A stretch of 49,618 bases of DNA from Actinobacteria bacterium OK074 (GTDB taxonomy: Bacteria; Actinomycetota; Actinomycetes; Streptomycetales; Streptomycetaceae): positions 1 through 49,618 of the forward strand of contig LJCV01000279.1 of assembly GCA_001298575.1 (NCBI GenBank), in the 5' to 3' direction. Of this stretch, positions 8,240-15,619 are shown one piece after another. Position 1 is the stretch's first letter, and each line of letters starts with the position of its first letter. The translations under genes were made by a program, and so were the position numbers. The notes beneath the pieces are model-generated. The model was not told the DNA's origin, made no database searches, and worked only from the letters and a program-made list of their open reading frames with translations.

Positions 8240-9721
8240 ATGCCCCCTGCCCCCTCCCGACGTACTGCCCTGCGTGGACTGGCAGTTGCCGGGGCGGTGG
8301 TGATCGGCTTCGATCCCGCCACCCAGAGCTGGGCCGCCGCCGCGGACGGATCCGCGGACGCGAACGGGAAGTTGAGCGAAGTCCCCACTCTCGACGGGAC
8401 GTTGGTCACCGACACCACCGCCCTGGACGCTGCCGCCGACGACTACGGCCACACCGTCCACCGCCGCCCCGCCGCCGTCCTGCGCCCCGGCTCGGTCGCG
8501 GACGTCGTCGCCATGGTCCGGTTCTGCAACGAGCAGGGCATCAAGGTCGCCCCGCGCGGCCAGGGGCACGCCACCTACGGGCAGGCGCAGGTGGACGGCG
8601 GCCTCGTCATCGAGACGGCGACGCTGTCCGCGATCGGCGCGGTGCGCCCGGACAACGTGCACGTCACCGTCGGCGCGGGCGTCAAGTGGAGCGACCTGAC
8701 CAAGGCCACGCTCACCCACGGCCTGACCCCGCCCGTCTTTACCGACTACCTCGAACTCTCCGTCGGCGGCACCCTCTCCGTGGGCGGCATCGGCGGCCAG
8801 GCGCACCGCCACGGGGCCCAGGTCGACAACGTCGTCGAACTCGAAGTCGTCACCGGGGCGGGCGAGTTGGTGCGCTGCTCGGCCACCCGCCGGCCCGATC
8901 TCTTCGACGCCGTCCGCGCCGGGCTCGGCCAGTGCGCCATCGTCGTCGGCGCGACCGTACGCCTGGTCCCGGCGCCGGAGACCGTACGCCACTACCTGCT
9001 GCCGTACGACGACCTGGACACCTTCCTCGACGACCAGCGGCTGCTGGCGGCCGAGGGGCGGTTCGACTATCTGGAGGGCCAGGTCACCGCCGACTCCGCG
9101 GGGGTCTTCGGCGCGTACGCCATCGAGGCCGTCGCCTACGGGCCGCCCGTAGGGGAGAACCCGGACGACGCCACCCTCCTCGCGGGTCTGCGCCACGACC
9201 CGTCGAAGGCGACGATCACCGACCTCGGCTACTACGACTTCCTCGACCGCATCGCCCCGGCCGTGGCCCAGCTGAAGGCGGCGGGCCTGTGGGACTACGC
9301 CCATCCCTGGCTCAACCTCCTGGTCCCCGGCGCCACCATCGCCGACGTGGCCGCGTCCGTCCTCGGCGACCTCACCCCGGACGACCTCGGCCCCGGCCTC
9401 GTCCTGCTCTACCCGGTGCGCCGCGACCGCTTCCGCACCCCGCTCCTGCGCGTCCCGGACGACCCGACCCCGTACCTCTTCGCCGTCCTCGCCGCGACCC
9501 CGGCCGACGACACGGCGAAGCTCGGCCGCCTGCTGACCGCCAACCGCACGGCCTACGACACCGCCCGCGCGGCCGGCGGCACCAACTACCCCGTGGGTTC
9601 CATCCCGTTCGAGCGCGCGGACTGGGAGGAGCACTACGGGGCCGCCTGGCCGGAGTTCCGACGGGCCCGGGCGACGTACGACCCGCGGGGGGTGCTGGTT
9701 CCCGGGCAGGGGATTTTCTGA
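8240..9721 (+). CDS. Tat-exported FAD-binding oxidoreductase (PCMH/cytokinin dehydrogenase-like)
   Basis: A 493-aa flavoprotein. ATG at 8240 follows GGAGG with good spacing. The N-terminus SRRTALRGLAVAGAVVIGF with a later AAAA site is a twin-arginine signal. Residues about 55-235 form a PCMH-type FAD domain (AAVLRPGSVADVVAMVRF, KVAPRGQGHATYGQAQ, SVGGTLSVGGIGG). The His in GQGHAT is the likely site of covalent FAD attachment by analogy with the family. The C-terminal half, ending TYDPRGVLVPGQGIF, matches the cytokinin-dehydrogenase-type substrate domain. Substrate unknown. It stands alone and is followed by a strong terminator. Confidence 0.88.
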   Translation: MPPAPSRRTALRGLAVAGAVVIGFDPATQSWAAAADGSADANGKLSEVPTLDGTLVTDTTALDAAADDYGHTVHRRPAAVLRPGSVADVVAMVRFCNEQGIKVAPRGQGHATYGQAQVDGGLVIETATLSAIGAVRPDNVHVTVGAGVKWSDLTKATLTHGLTPPVFTDYLELSVGGTLSVGGIGGQAHRHGAQVDNVVELEVVTGAGELVRCSATRRPDLFDAVRAGLGQCAIVVGATVRLVPAPETVRHYLLPYDDLDTFLDDQRLLAAEGRFDYLEGQVTADSAGVFGAYAIEAVAYGPPVGENPDDATLLAGLRHDPSKATITDLGYYDFLDRIAPAVAQLKAAGLWDYAHPWLNLLVPGATIADVAASVLGDLTPDDLGPGLVLLYPVRRDRFRTPLLRVPDDPTPYLFAVLAATPADDTAKLGRLLTANRTAYDTARAAGGTNYPVGSIPFERADWEEHYGAAWPEFRRARATYDPRGVLVPGQGIF

Positions 9722-9750
9722 CGGAAGCCGACCGGGTTGGGAAGGTGTGA

Positions 9751-9795
9751 GGCGGCGGGCGGTTCACGGGGGGAATCCGTGAGCCGCCCGCCGCC
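9751..9795. terminator. long hairpin terminator
   Basis: A 19-bp stem with a single T-G wobble (9751-9769 with 9777-9795), 30 bases after the FAD oxidoreductase. It can also end transcripts of the converging ADP-ribosyltransferase gene. Confidence 0.85.
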
Positions 9796-9821
9796 GTGTG
9801 TGGGGGGGGTGGGACGTGCGG

Positions 9822-9863
9822 GATGGGGCGTGCGGGGTGGGGCGTGCGGGGTGGGGCGTGCGG
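9822..9863. repeat. 14-bp tandem repeat, three units
   Basis: Three units of GRTGGGGCGTGCGG, with one base differing in the first, in the intergenic G-rich tract between the terminator and the ADP-ribosyltransferase stop. Noncoding. Confidence 0.8.
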
Positions 9864-9903
9864 GCCGCGGGGGCCATGCGGTCGTCGGGCGGAAAGCCGG
9901 AGG

Positions 9904-10824
9904 TCAGCTGCCGTTCCGGCACATGGTGATCGAGCTGCAACCCCGGGTGTAGGCGTTCGCGCTGGGCGAGTCCAGTTCCGTGTTGTAGTTCCAGTCGGCG
10001 CTGCGGTCGGTGGCCGGGTCGTACTGGACGCGGGCCGCGACGTGGCGCGGGTTCGCCACGAACTGGTCGTAGCGGAAACTGATGGTCTGCGGCCTGATGA
10101 AGCCGTTGTGGTACTGCGCGGTCATCGTGTAAATGCGGACACCGGTGATCGCGTAATTCGGAATGTGGCGGACATACGCCCACTCGTCCTGCGAGTGATA
10201 GTGGTTGTAGAGGTCCGTGTCACCCCGGATCTGGTCGGGAATGTACATCGCGTTCGACGCCCAGACGGGGTCGATCAGATAGACGTACGTGCGCGCGGTG
10301 ACCACGCCTTGCAGGCACTGGTAAAGCAGGTACTGCCCAATACCCGGAAGGATCGCGTAGGCGGCCATTCGCCCCGTCGAGCAGCGCGAGTTCAGCGCCA
10401 GGTTGGCCAGGGTGTTGGCGCCCTGACTGCGCGCGAAGCTCTCGGCCAGGCCCTGCGAGCCCGAGGTCGAGATGTACTCGCTGTTCAGGGAGCGGTCCCC
10501 CTGGACGTGCGAGCGGATGTCGGAGTTGGTGCCCCGGGACCACATGCCGGCGTCGAAGATGCCCTGCCGGTTGTCCGCGATCGGCGGGCGGGAGTCGCCG
10601 CGGTACACGACCGACGGGAACGCCCGTTCCGCCACGATGTTCCGGTTGTGCAGGCTGGGACAGGTGCCCTGGCCGGACGAGGAGGCCCCCGAGGAGGGCC
10701 CGCCCGGACACGGATACGTCTGCGCCTGCGCGGTCGACAGCGGGCCGAAGAGCGTGGCGACCATCGCGACCGCGGCCGCGATCACCATCGCCGCGAGTCT
10801 GTTCTTCACAGCTGGGTTGAGCAT
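9904..10824 (-). CDS. secreted mono-ADP-ribosyltransferase toxin (pertussis S1-like)
   Basis: A 306-aa protein from ATG 10824 behind GGGAGA. A Sec signal peptide (VIAAAVAMVATLFGPLSTAQA, residues 14-34) is followed by an ART fold. The Arg motif is VVYRGDSRPP (R75), the STS motif is SEYISTSGS (S119-T120-S121) and the ARTT loop is HSQDEWA (Q212, E214). The spacing and the stretch YVRHIPNYAITGVRIYTMTA then QYHNG parallel pertussis toxin S1 (QSEYLAHRRIP, then YHNG). The Q-x-E form indicates Arg or guanine rather than Asn specificity. Six Cys residues suggest disulfides in the exported protein. No translocation domain is seen, so its target is unknown. An upstream in-frame GTG at 10914 would add 30 residues and is disfavoured. 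Confidence 0.85.
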   Translation of the reverse strand: MLNPAVKNRLAAMVIAAAVAMVATLFGPLSTAQAQTYPCPGGPSSGASSSGQGTCPSLHNRNIVAERAFPSVVYRGDSRPPIADNRQGIFDAGMWSRGTNSDIRSHVQGDRSLNSEYISTSGSQGLAESFARSQGANTLANLALNSRCSTGRMAAYAILPGIGQYLLYQCLQGVVTARTYVYLIDPVWASNAMYIPDQIRGDTDLYNHYHSQDEWAYVRHIPNYAITGVRIYTMTAQYHNGFIRPQTISFRYDQFVANPRHVAARVQYDPATDRSADWNYNTELDSPSANAYTRGCSSITMCRNGS

Positions 10825-11179
10825 GGCTCTGATCTCCCGGGTCTCACTCGGCACCGCTGGGCGCCTGCCTGCACTTGCCCGACCGACACTGGCAACCCGG
10901 GGGTTGATTGGCACCTCCTTCCGTCAGGGCAATCAACTCGGAGCCGTCGGCCCAGGGAAATCAACTCACGGAAATCGACTTGGCGAAAATCGAGGAAACC
11001 AAAGACGTCAACAATTGCGCGCATTACCTAAGATTGCACGGCGCGACCAACCGCCATGACCTGGAGGTCCATGCGCGACCTGTGAAAACGGGGCCCTTTC
11101 TTTCAGAGCCACACAGCATGGGGCGGAACAGTGGAAGTCAGTAGCCAGCCCTGACCATCACTGCCGAAGGAGTCCCCCC
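10825..11179. other. intergenic region upstream of the ADP-ribosyltransferase gene
   Basis: About 355 bases with no supported gene, noticeably lower in GC than the surroundings at 10920-11050. The motif GAGTTGATT (minus strand) occurs twice about 30 bases apart (around 10930-10940 and 10962-10970), a possible regulator half-site pair. AAGGAGGTGCC (10912-10922, minus strand) is a near-perfect Shine-Dalgarno with no suitable start codon after it. No clear -10/-35 was found. Confidence 0.4.
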
Positions 11180-12144
11180 CACATCGACGGCTCGAAGCTG
11201 ACGACGTCGACCTTCAAGGTCACCGACCGCACGGTGACCAAGGTCTGCACGAACCGCTCCGCCGAGCTCGCGCACCGGAGCAGGGACGGCCGCTACGTCA
11301 TCGTCGAGCTGTCGCCGGACGACACGGCGGCGGCCCTGTGGACGACGGGGCAGGGCTCCGGCGGCGGTACGGGCGGCACTATCACTACAGGCGGCACCAT
11401 CGTCGCGGCGAAGGCCACGCTGGCCCAGGCCGGCACCGTCACCACGACCCGCGGCACCCCGTACGCGGCGGACAGCACGACGCTCACCACCGGCACGGTG
11501 AAGAACCTGATCGTCGACGACTTCCAGCAGTTCACCTTCGACGACCCCGCCACCGGCCGGACGCTGAAGTACAACCTGTTCGTCCTCAAGGGCTACGACC
11601 CGCGCAAGAAGTACCCGCTGGTGCTGTTCATGCACGACGCGAGCGTGGTCAACGTCGCCACCGAGGGCCCGCTGGTGCAGGGCCTCGGCGCCGTCTGCTG
11701 GGCGAGCCCGGCGGACCGGGCCCGGCACGAGTCTTTCGTGCCGGCCCCCGAGTACGGCGCGGTCGTGATCGACGACAACCACGAGCCGTCCACGCTGTTC
11801 GACGCGACCGCCAACCTCGTCGAGGCGGTGACGAAGAAGAAGCTGTGGATCCTGGTCTCCGCGGACGACACCAAGGCGTACCCCGGCGAGCAGGCCAGCA
11901 CCGAGGTCATCCAGGAGCAGGGCACGCAGGTCGGCACCGCGCTGTGGGACGGCCGGTCCACGGCCGCGGAGTTCGCCGCGGACGTACGGAGCATGCGGGC
12001 GCGGCGGACGCCGGTGAACTTCTCCGCGTTCAAGACGGGCACGACCGTACCGTCCGGCTCAACCACCAGTGCGCACATGGGACTTGGCAGATCGCGTACG
12101 GCATCCCCGGCATCCGGGACTGGATCATGCGCCAGTCCCTGTAG
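11180..12144 (+). pseudogene. secreted esterase/predicted peptidase remnant (alpha/beta hydrolase with N-terminal Ig-like domain)
   Basis: The reading frame enters mid-protein at IDGSKLTTSTFKVTDRTVTK, the Ig-like N-domain, with no signal peptide or start. It continues through GRTLKYNLFVLKGYDPRKKY and VLFMHDASVVNVA, then jumps from DATANLVEAV directly to KKKLWILVSADDTKAYPGEQ. This skips the segment that should hold the GxSxG nucleophile. Near 12080 a frameshift moves the end (WQIAYGIPGIRDWIMRQSL) into another frame, ending at 12144. Truncation, internal deletion and frameshift together mark it as dead. Family resemblance is to secreted carboxylesterases of COG4099 type. Confidence 0.8.
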
Positions 12145-12291
12145 GCGCACCGGACTCCCGCGGGCCTCGGGCGCGTCGGCCTGCACTCCAATTCCAGCTC
12201 CGGTTCCGGCTCCGTGCCAGGGCCGGGGTCGGCGCCCGGCCGGCTCACACGCGTCGCCGTACGCGCCGGACTGGGCACGGCCGTCCGCAGC

Positions 12292-12763
12292 CTTCCGGTA
12301 CGGATTGGCGCGCCAGATCGACGAGTTGGAGTCGCTGGGCACGCCCCGGCTCGCGGAGAACGTGGCCGATCCGGTCGGCACCCTGCTGGCGGAACATCCG
12401 GGCGCCGACCGAACCCGACGCCACGACGACGGCCGCGAGGCCCTCACTCGCCATGTCCTCGCCTAGTTGAAACATCGGCTGTCCGACCCGGAGTTGGACC
12501 CCGACCGGATCGCCGCCGCGCACCGCATCTCCCGCCGCTACCTCTACAAACTCCTCGCCGAGCACGGATACACCTTCTCCGGCTGGATCCGCGAACACCG
12601 GCTCGCCCGCTGCCGTCGCGACCTCGCCGACCCGGCGCTCGCCCACCTCCCGGTCGCCAAGACCGGCAGCCGCTGAGGTTTCCCGGGCCCCGCCCACTTC
12701 AGCCACGCCTTCAAGGCGGCGTACGGCATGAGCCCCCAGGAGGCCCGGGCTTCGGCGCGGTGA
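12292..12763 (+). pseudogene. AraC-family regulator remnant with two in-frame stops
   Basis: One continuous frame encodes the end of an AraC regulator: ADPVGTLLAEHPGADRTRR, LTRHVLA, then TAG at 12464. It resumes with LKHRLSDPELDPDRIAAAHR, ISRRYLYKLLAEHGYTFSGW, then TGA at 12674 and GFPGPAHFSHAFKAAYGMSP to a stop at 12761. In homologues the two stops sit where Tyr (..Y-LKHRL) and Trp (R-W-GF) are expected, so each is explained by a single base change. The N-terminal sensory part is absent. Both HTH helices are otherwise recognisable. Confidence 0.85.
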
Positions 12764-12836
12764 CCGTGCTCAGCCGGGCAACTCCCCGTGCACCGCGGCG
12801 AAAGCGGGCCATCCGCCGGACGGGCACGCTTCGGCC

Positions 12837-13764
12837 ATGGAAGCCGCAGAGAGAAGAACGTACGACCACATCGTGGGGGGCAGGTTCCGCGGGCTGCGTC
12901 GCCGCCCGCAGGCTGGTGGACGCCGGCCGCAGCGTCCTGCTAAGCGAGGCCGACGGCCCCGCCGACAACCCGGCGATCGAGGACCCGGGCCGCATGTGGG
13001 AGCTGTGGACCTTGCCGGAGAACTACGCTTTCCTCACCGAACCCCAGCAACACGCGGACGGCACAAGGATGTTCGCAGCCCAGGACCGCGGACCCACCCT
13101 CTTCCGCTGCTCCCCGACGGCGAAGTGATCCTCTCCGCAGGCACGATCGGCTCCGCCCACCTGCTCCTCCTCAGCGGCATCGGCCCCGCCGACGACCTCC
13201 GCGCCATGGGCATCGACGTCACGGCCGACCTGCCGGGCATGGGCGCCAACCTCCACGACCACGCGCTGGCCCCGGTGGTGTACGAGTCGTCCCGCCGGGT
13301 TCCGCGGGGCACCTCCGACAAGATCGAGGCCCAGTACTTCGCCCAGACCGACCCCCCCCTGCCCGCCCCCGACCTCCAACCGGTGATGTCCCACGTCCCC
13401 CTGCCCGCAGTGGGCGTACAGGTCCCGGAGGAAGGCCACGGCTACACCATCGCCCTCGGCACCATCCGCACCCTCAGCCTCGGCCGCCTGTGGCTCCGCT
13501 CTCCCGGCCCGGCCGTAGTCATCGACACCGACATCGCCGCCTACGTCAAACGCAACCTGCCCAGCTATCACCCACCAGGTCGGCACCTGCCGCATGGGCA
13601 CGGGCCCCGACACGGTCGTCGACCCCCAACTCCGGGTCCACGGCACCCCGGGCCTGCGCGTGGCGGACGCCTCGGTCAGGCCGGCCGTGCCGTCGGGGAA
13701 CACGCATGCGGCCTCGGTGACGGTTGGGGAGCGGTGTGCGGAGTTTTTGTTGGCCGGGGGCTGA
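12837..13764 (+). pseudogene. GMC-family oxidoreductase remnant
   Basis: Pieces in three frames. An FAD-binding N-terminus (GAGSAGCVAARRLVDAGRSV, with the start TYDHIV in another frame) runs to LPENYAFLTEPQQ. A middle part runs from DGEVILSAGTIGSAHLLLLS to GMGANLHDHALAPVVYESS. The C-terminal signature is HQVGTCRMG, DPQLRVHGTPGLRVADASV and PSGNTHAASV, to a TGA at 13762. Large stretches between the pieces are missing. The catalytic His region survives only out of frame. It follows the AraC remnant in the same direction, a plausible former regulator-enzyme pair. Confidence 0.85.
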
Positions 13765-13799
13765 GCGACGCCGTGTCCAGAGAAGGCCAAGGTTGTAAT

Positions 13800-13817
13800 T
13801 CGGACAAAGTCGTCCGA
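13800..13817. promoter_or_regulatory. inverted repeat upstream of the first Crp/Fnr gene
   Basis: TCGGAC, a 6-base spacer, then GTCCGA, within a locally AT-richer stretch about 115 bases before the Crp start. Its size would suit a homodimeric regulator, perhaps autoregulation. No matching repeat was recognised upstream of the second Crp gene, which weakens this. Confidence 0.3.
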
Positions 13818-13930
13818 CTGAAAGCGGAAGCGGACGGGCCGACGTAGAACTCATGAGACCGGAGGGAGGCCGACGAGGTCGCCTCGGAGCACAGCCAGGC
13901 CGTGTGCCGGTCTGACGGGGAAGGCGACGA

Positions 13931-14593
13931 GTGCTGTCGGACGAGACATGGCGCGAGTTACGGGACCAGGGAACCACCCGCACTTTTCGCGAACGCAGCG
14001 TGATGCTGAGACAGGGCTCTGCGGGAACGCACCTACTCGCCCTCACCGACGGTCTCGCGAAGGTCGTATGCCGGGAACCGGGCGGAGCCGTCACTTGGTT
14101 GGCCTTCCGCGGGCCGGGTGACCTGCTGGGTGAGGTGTCCGTCTTCAACGGCACCCCGCGTATGGCAGAAGTGGTCGCGCTGACTCCCTGTTCCGCTGTT
14201 GTGCTGGAGGCGGACCGGTTCCGGCGATTCGTCGAAGAGCGCGGACTCGTCATGGACTTGATGCGCCAAGCCTTCTCCCGGCTGCGGGAGTCCGACGCAC
14301 ACCGCACCGAGTTGTTGACCCTTCCGTTGGTCGTCCGGCTGGCCCGGGCCCTCCTGCGACTGGCCGAACTCAGCGCGCCCGGAGCCGAATCGGATGTCGT
14401 ACGGCTGACCGGCCTGAGCCAGGAGGAGATCGCCCAGGCGACCGGGGTGACCCGCAACGCGGTCATCAGCGGGTTGCAACGACTGCGGGAGTCCGGCGCG
14501 GTGGAGACGGCCCGCAGGGTGATCGTCATCAAGGACATGCGTGCGCTGCGCGGCTGGGCGGTGACCGGCCCGAAGAGCATGCCCAGGGCGTGA
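13931..14593 (+). CDS. Crp/Fnr-family transcriptional regulator (operon A)
   Basis: A 220-aa protein from GTG 13931. Residues about 10-125 form a cyclic-nucleotide-binding-type beta barrel. The phosphate-binding cassette reads LLGEVSVFNGTPRMAEV and keeps the Glu and Arg that contact cyclic nucleotide in CRP. A C-helix is followed by a winged HTH (LTGLSQEEIAQATGVTRNAV, about residues 160-195). There are no Fnr-type cysteine clusters. The next gene, 117 bases on, is a class III cyclase-like protein. A cyclic-nucleotide-responsive regulator of the following operon is therefore the simplest reading; the ligand is not shown by sequence. Confidence 0.9.
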   Translation: MLSDETWRELRDQGTTRTFRERSVMLRQGSAGTHLLALTDGLAKVVCREPGGAVTWLAFRGPGDLLGEVSVFNGTPRMAEVVALTPCSAVVLEADRFRRFVEERGLVMDLMRQAFSRLRESDAHRTELLTLPLVVRLARALLRLAELSAPGAESDVVRLTGLSQEEIAQATGVTRNAVISGLQRLRESGAVETARRVIVIKDMRALRGWAVTGPKSMPRA

Positions 14594-14710
14594 CGTGAGA
14601 CACCCGCGAAGTGCCCTGCGCTGTGCAGTCGGGCGGACGGAACCGACGGAACCTCGAACCAGTTGGCCACCGACTTCGTCGCCGTCCCGCCGTCCGTGAG
14701 GAGATCACGC

Positions 14711-15619
14711 ATGTCCACGCCCGTTCCCGCCCTGTACGCCGAGAGCCGACCGCTTCCGCCCTACCGCGCCCTGTTCGCCGTCGACGCGAAGGACTTCACG
14801 GGCCTTCCCGCCGTACAGCACGGTCCGGTGAGCCAGTTGATCCCCGAACTCGTCGACCAGGCGCTGGAGCGAGCCGAACTGCACGAGTTGCGCGACTCCA
14901 AGCGGTTTCCGGCCAACACCGGGGACGGCGTGGTGTTCGGCTTCGATCCCGCGTTGCTGCCCTTTGTCCTCTGGCCGTTCCTCGGTGTGCTGGACGACAT
15001 CCTCGGTGCGTACAACAAGCAGTACGTGGGCCCCCGCATCCGGCTCCGGGCCAGCGTCCACGTCGGACCGCTGCCGGACGCGGGCGGTCCGGGCGACGGC
15101 AACGGCACCGCCCGCAACGACACGCACAGGCTGCTGGACTCCCGTCCGGTCAAGGCGATCCTGGCCGCGTCGAGTGAGCAGGTCACCCACCTGGCCGCGG
15201 TCATCTCCCAGCGCGTCTACGAGGACGTCGTGCTCGGCGCGTACACCGGACTGCATCCCGACCGGTGCGTGGAGGTTCCGGCCACCGTGGAGGGGAAGAG
15301 CTTCTCGCAACGAGCGTGGCTGTACGTTCCGTCGCCGTCCGGGAACCTCCTACAGGCCGGTGTACGACCGCGCGAGGAACCGGCGGCACGGGCCGACGCG
15401 TCCGCCGAGCGGGAACAAGAGCCGGTGACGCGCCCCGGCACCTCCTACAGCGGGAACACGCAGCATGTGGGCGAGGGCGTCGCCGTGATGGGAGGCGCCG
15501 GACGCGACATCACGTACACCGGCGGTTCCACCTCGTACCGGGGTACCAATCAGCACTGGGGCAGCGGGGACAACGTGGCGGGCGACAAGCAGGTCGGCGA
15601 AGCCGGAGACCGCCGGTGA
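14711..15619 (+). CDS. class III nucleotidyl-cyclase-like protein with C-terminal Q/G-rich tag (operon A)
   Basis: A 302-aa protein from ATG 14711 behind GAGGAG. Residues 18-215 resemble a class III adenylate/guanylate cyclase domain. The first metal Asp is D25 (LFAVDAKDF), the second D72 (NTGDGVVFGF), IRLRASVHVG is the central strand, and N136/R140 (ARNDTHRLL) match the N-x-x-x-R transition-state pair. Activity is therefore possible, though the base-selecting Lys/Asp pair cannot be assigned. The C-terminus carries two tag-like repeats, NTQHVGEGVAVMGG (about residues 247-260) and TNQHWGSGDNVAGDK (about 279-293). The stop overlaps the next start (GTGA). Pyrimidine cyclases of Pycsar share this fold, but the effector genes here differ. 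Confidence 0.75.
   Translation: MSTPVPALYAESRPLPPYRALFAVDAKDFTGLPAVQHGPVSQLIPELVDQALERAELHELRDSKRFPANTGDGVVFGFDPALLPFVLWPFLGVLDDILGAYNKQYVGPRIRLRASVHVGPLPDAGGPGDGNGTARNDTHRLLDSRPVKAILAASSEQVTHLAAVISQRVYEDVVLGAYTGLHPDRCVEVPATVEGKSFSQRAWLYVPSPSGNLLQAGVRPREEPAARADASAEREQEPVTRPGTSYSGNTQHVGEGVAVMGGAGRDITYTGGSTSYRGTNQHWGSGDNVAGDKQVGEAGDRR

Noticed and set aside
13931..15619. Canonical Pycsar system
   Set aside because: The cyclase-like fold is right, but the effectors lack the PycTM or PycTIR architecture and the cNMP-binding protein is a DNA-binding Crp.
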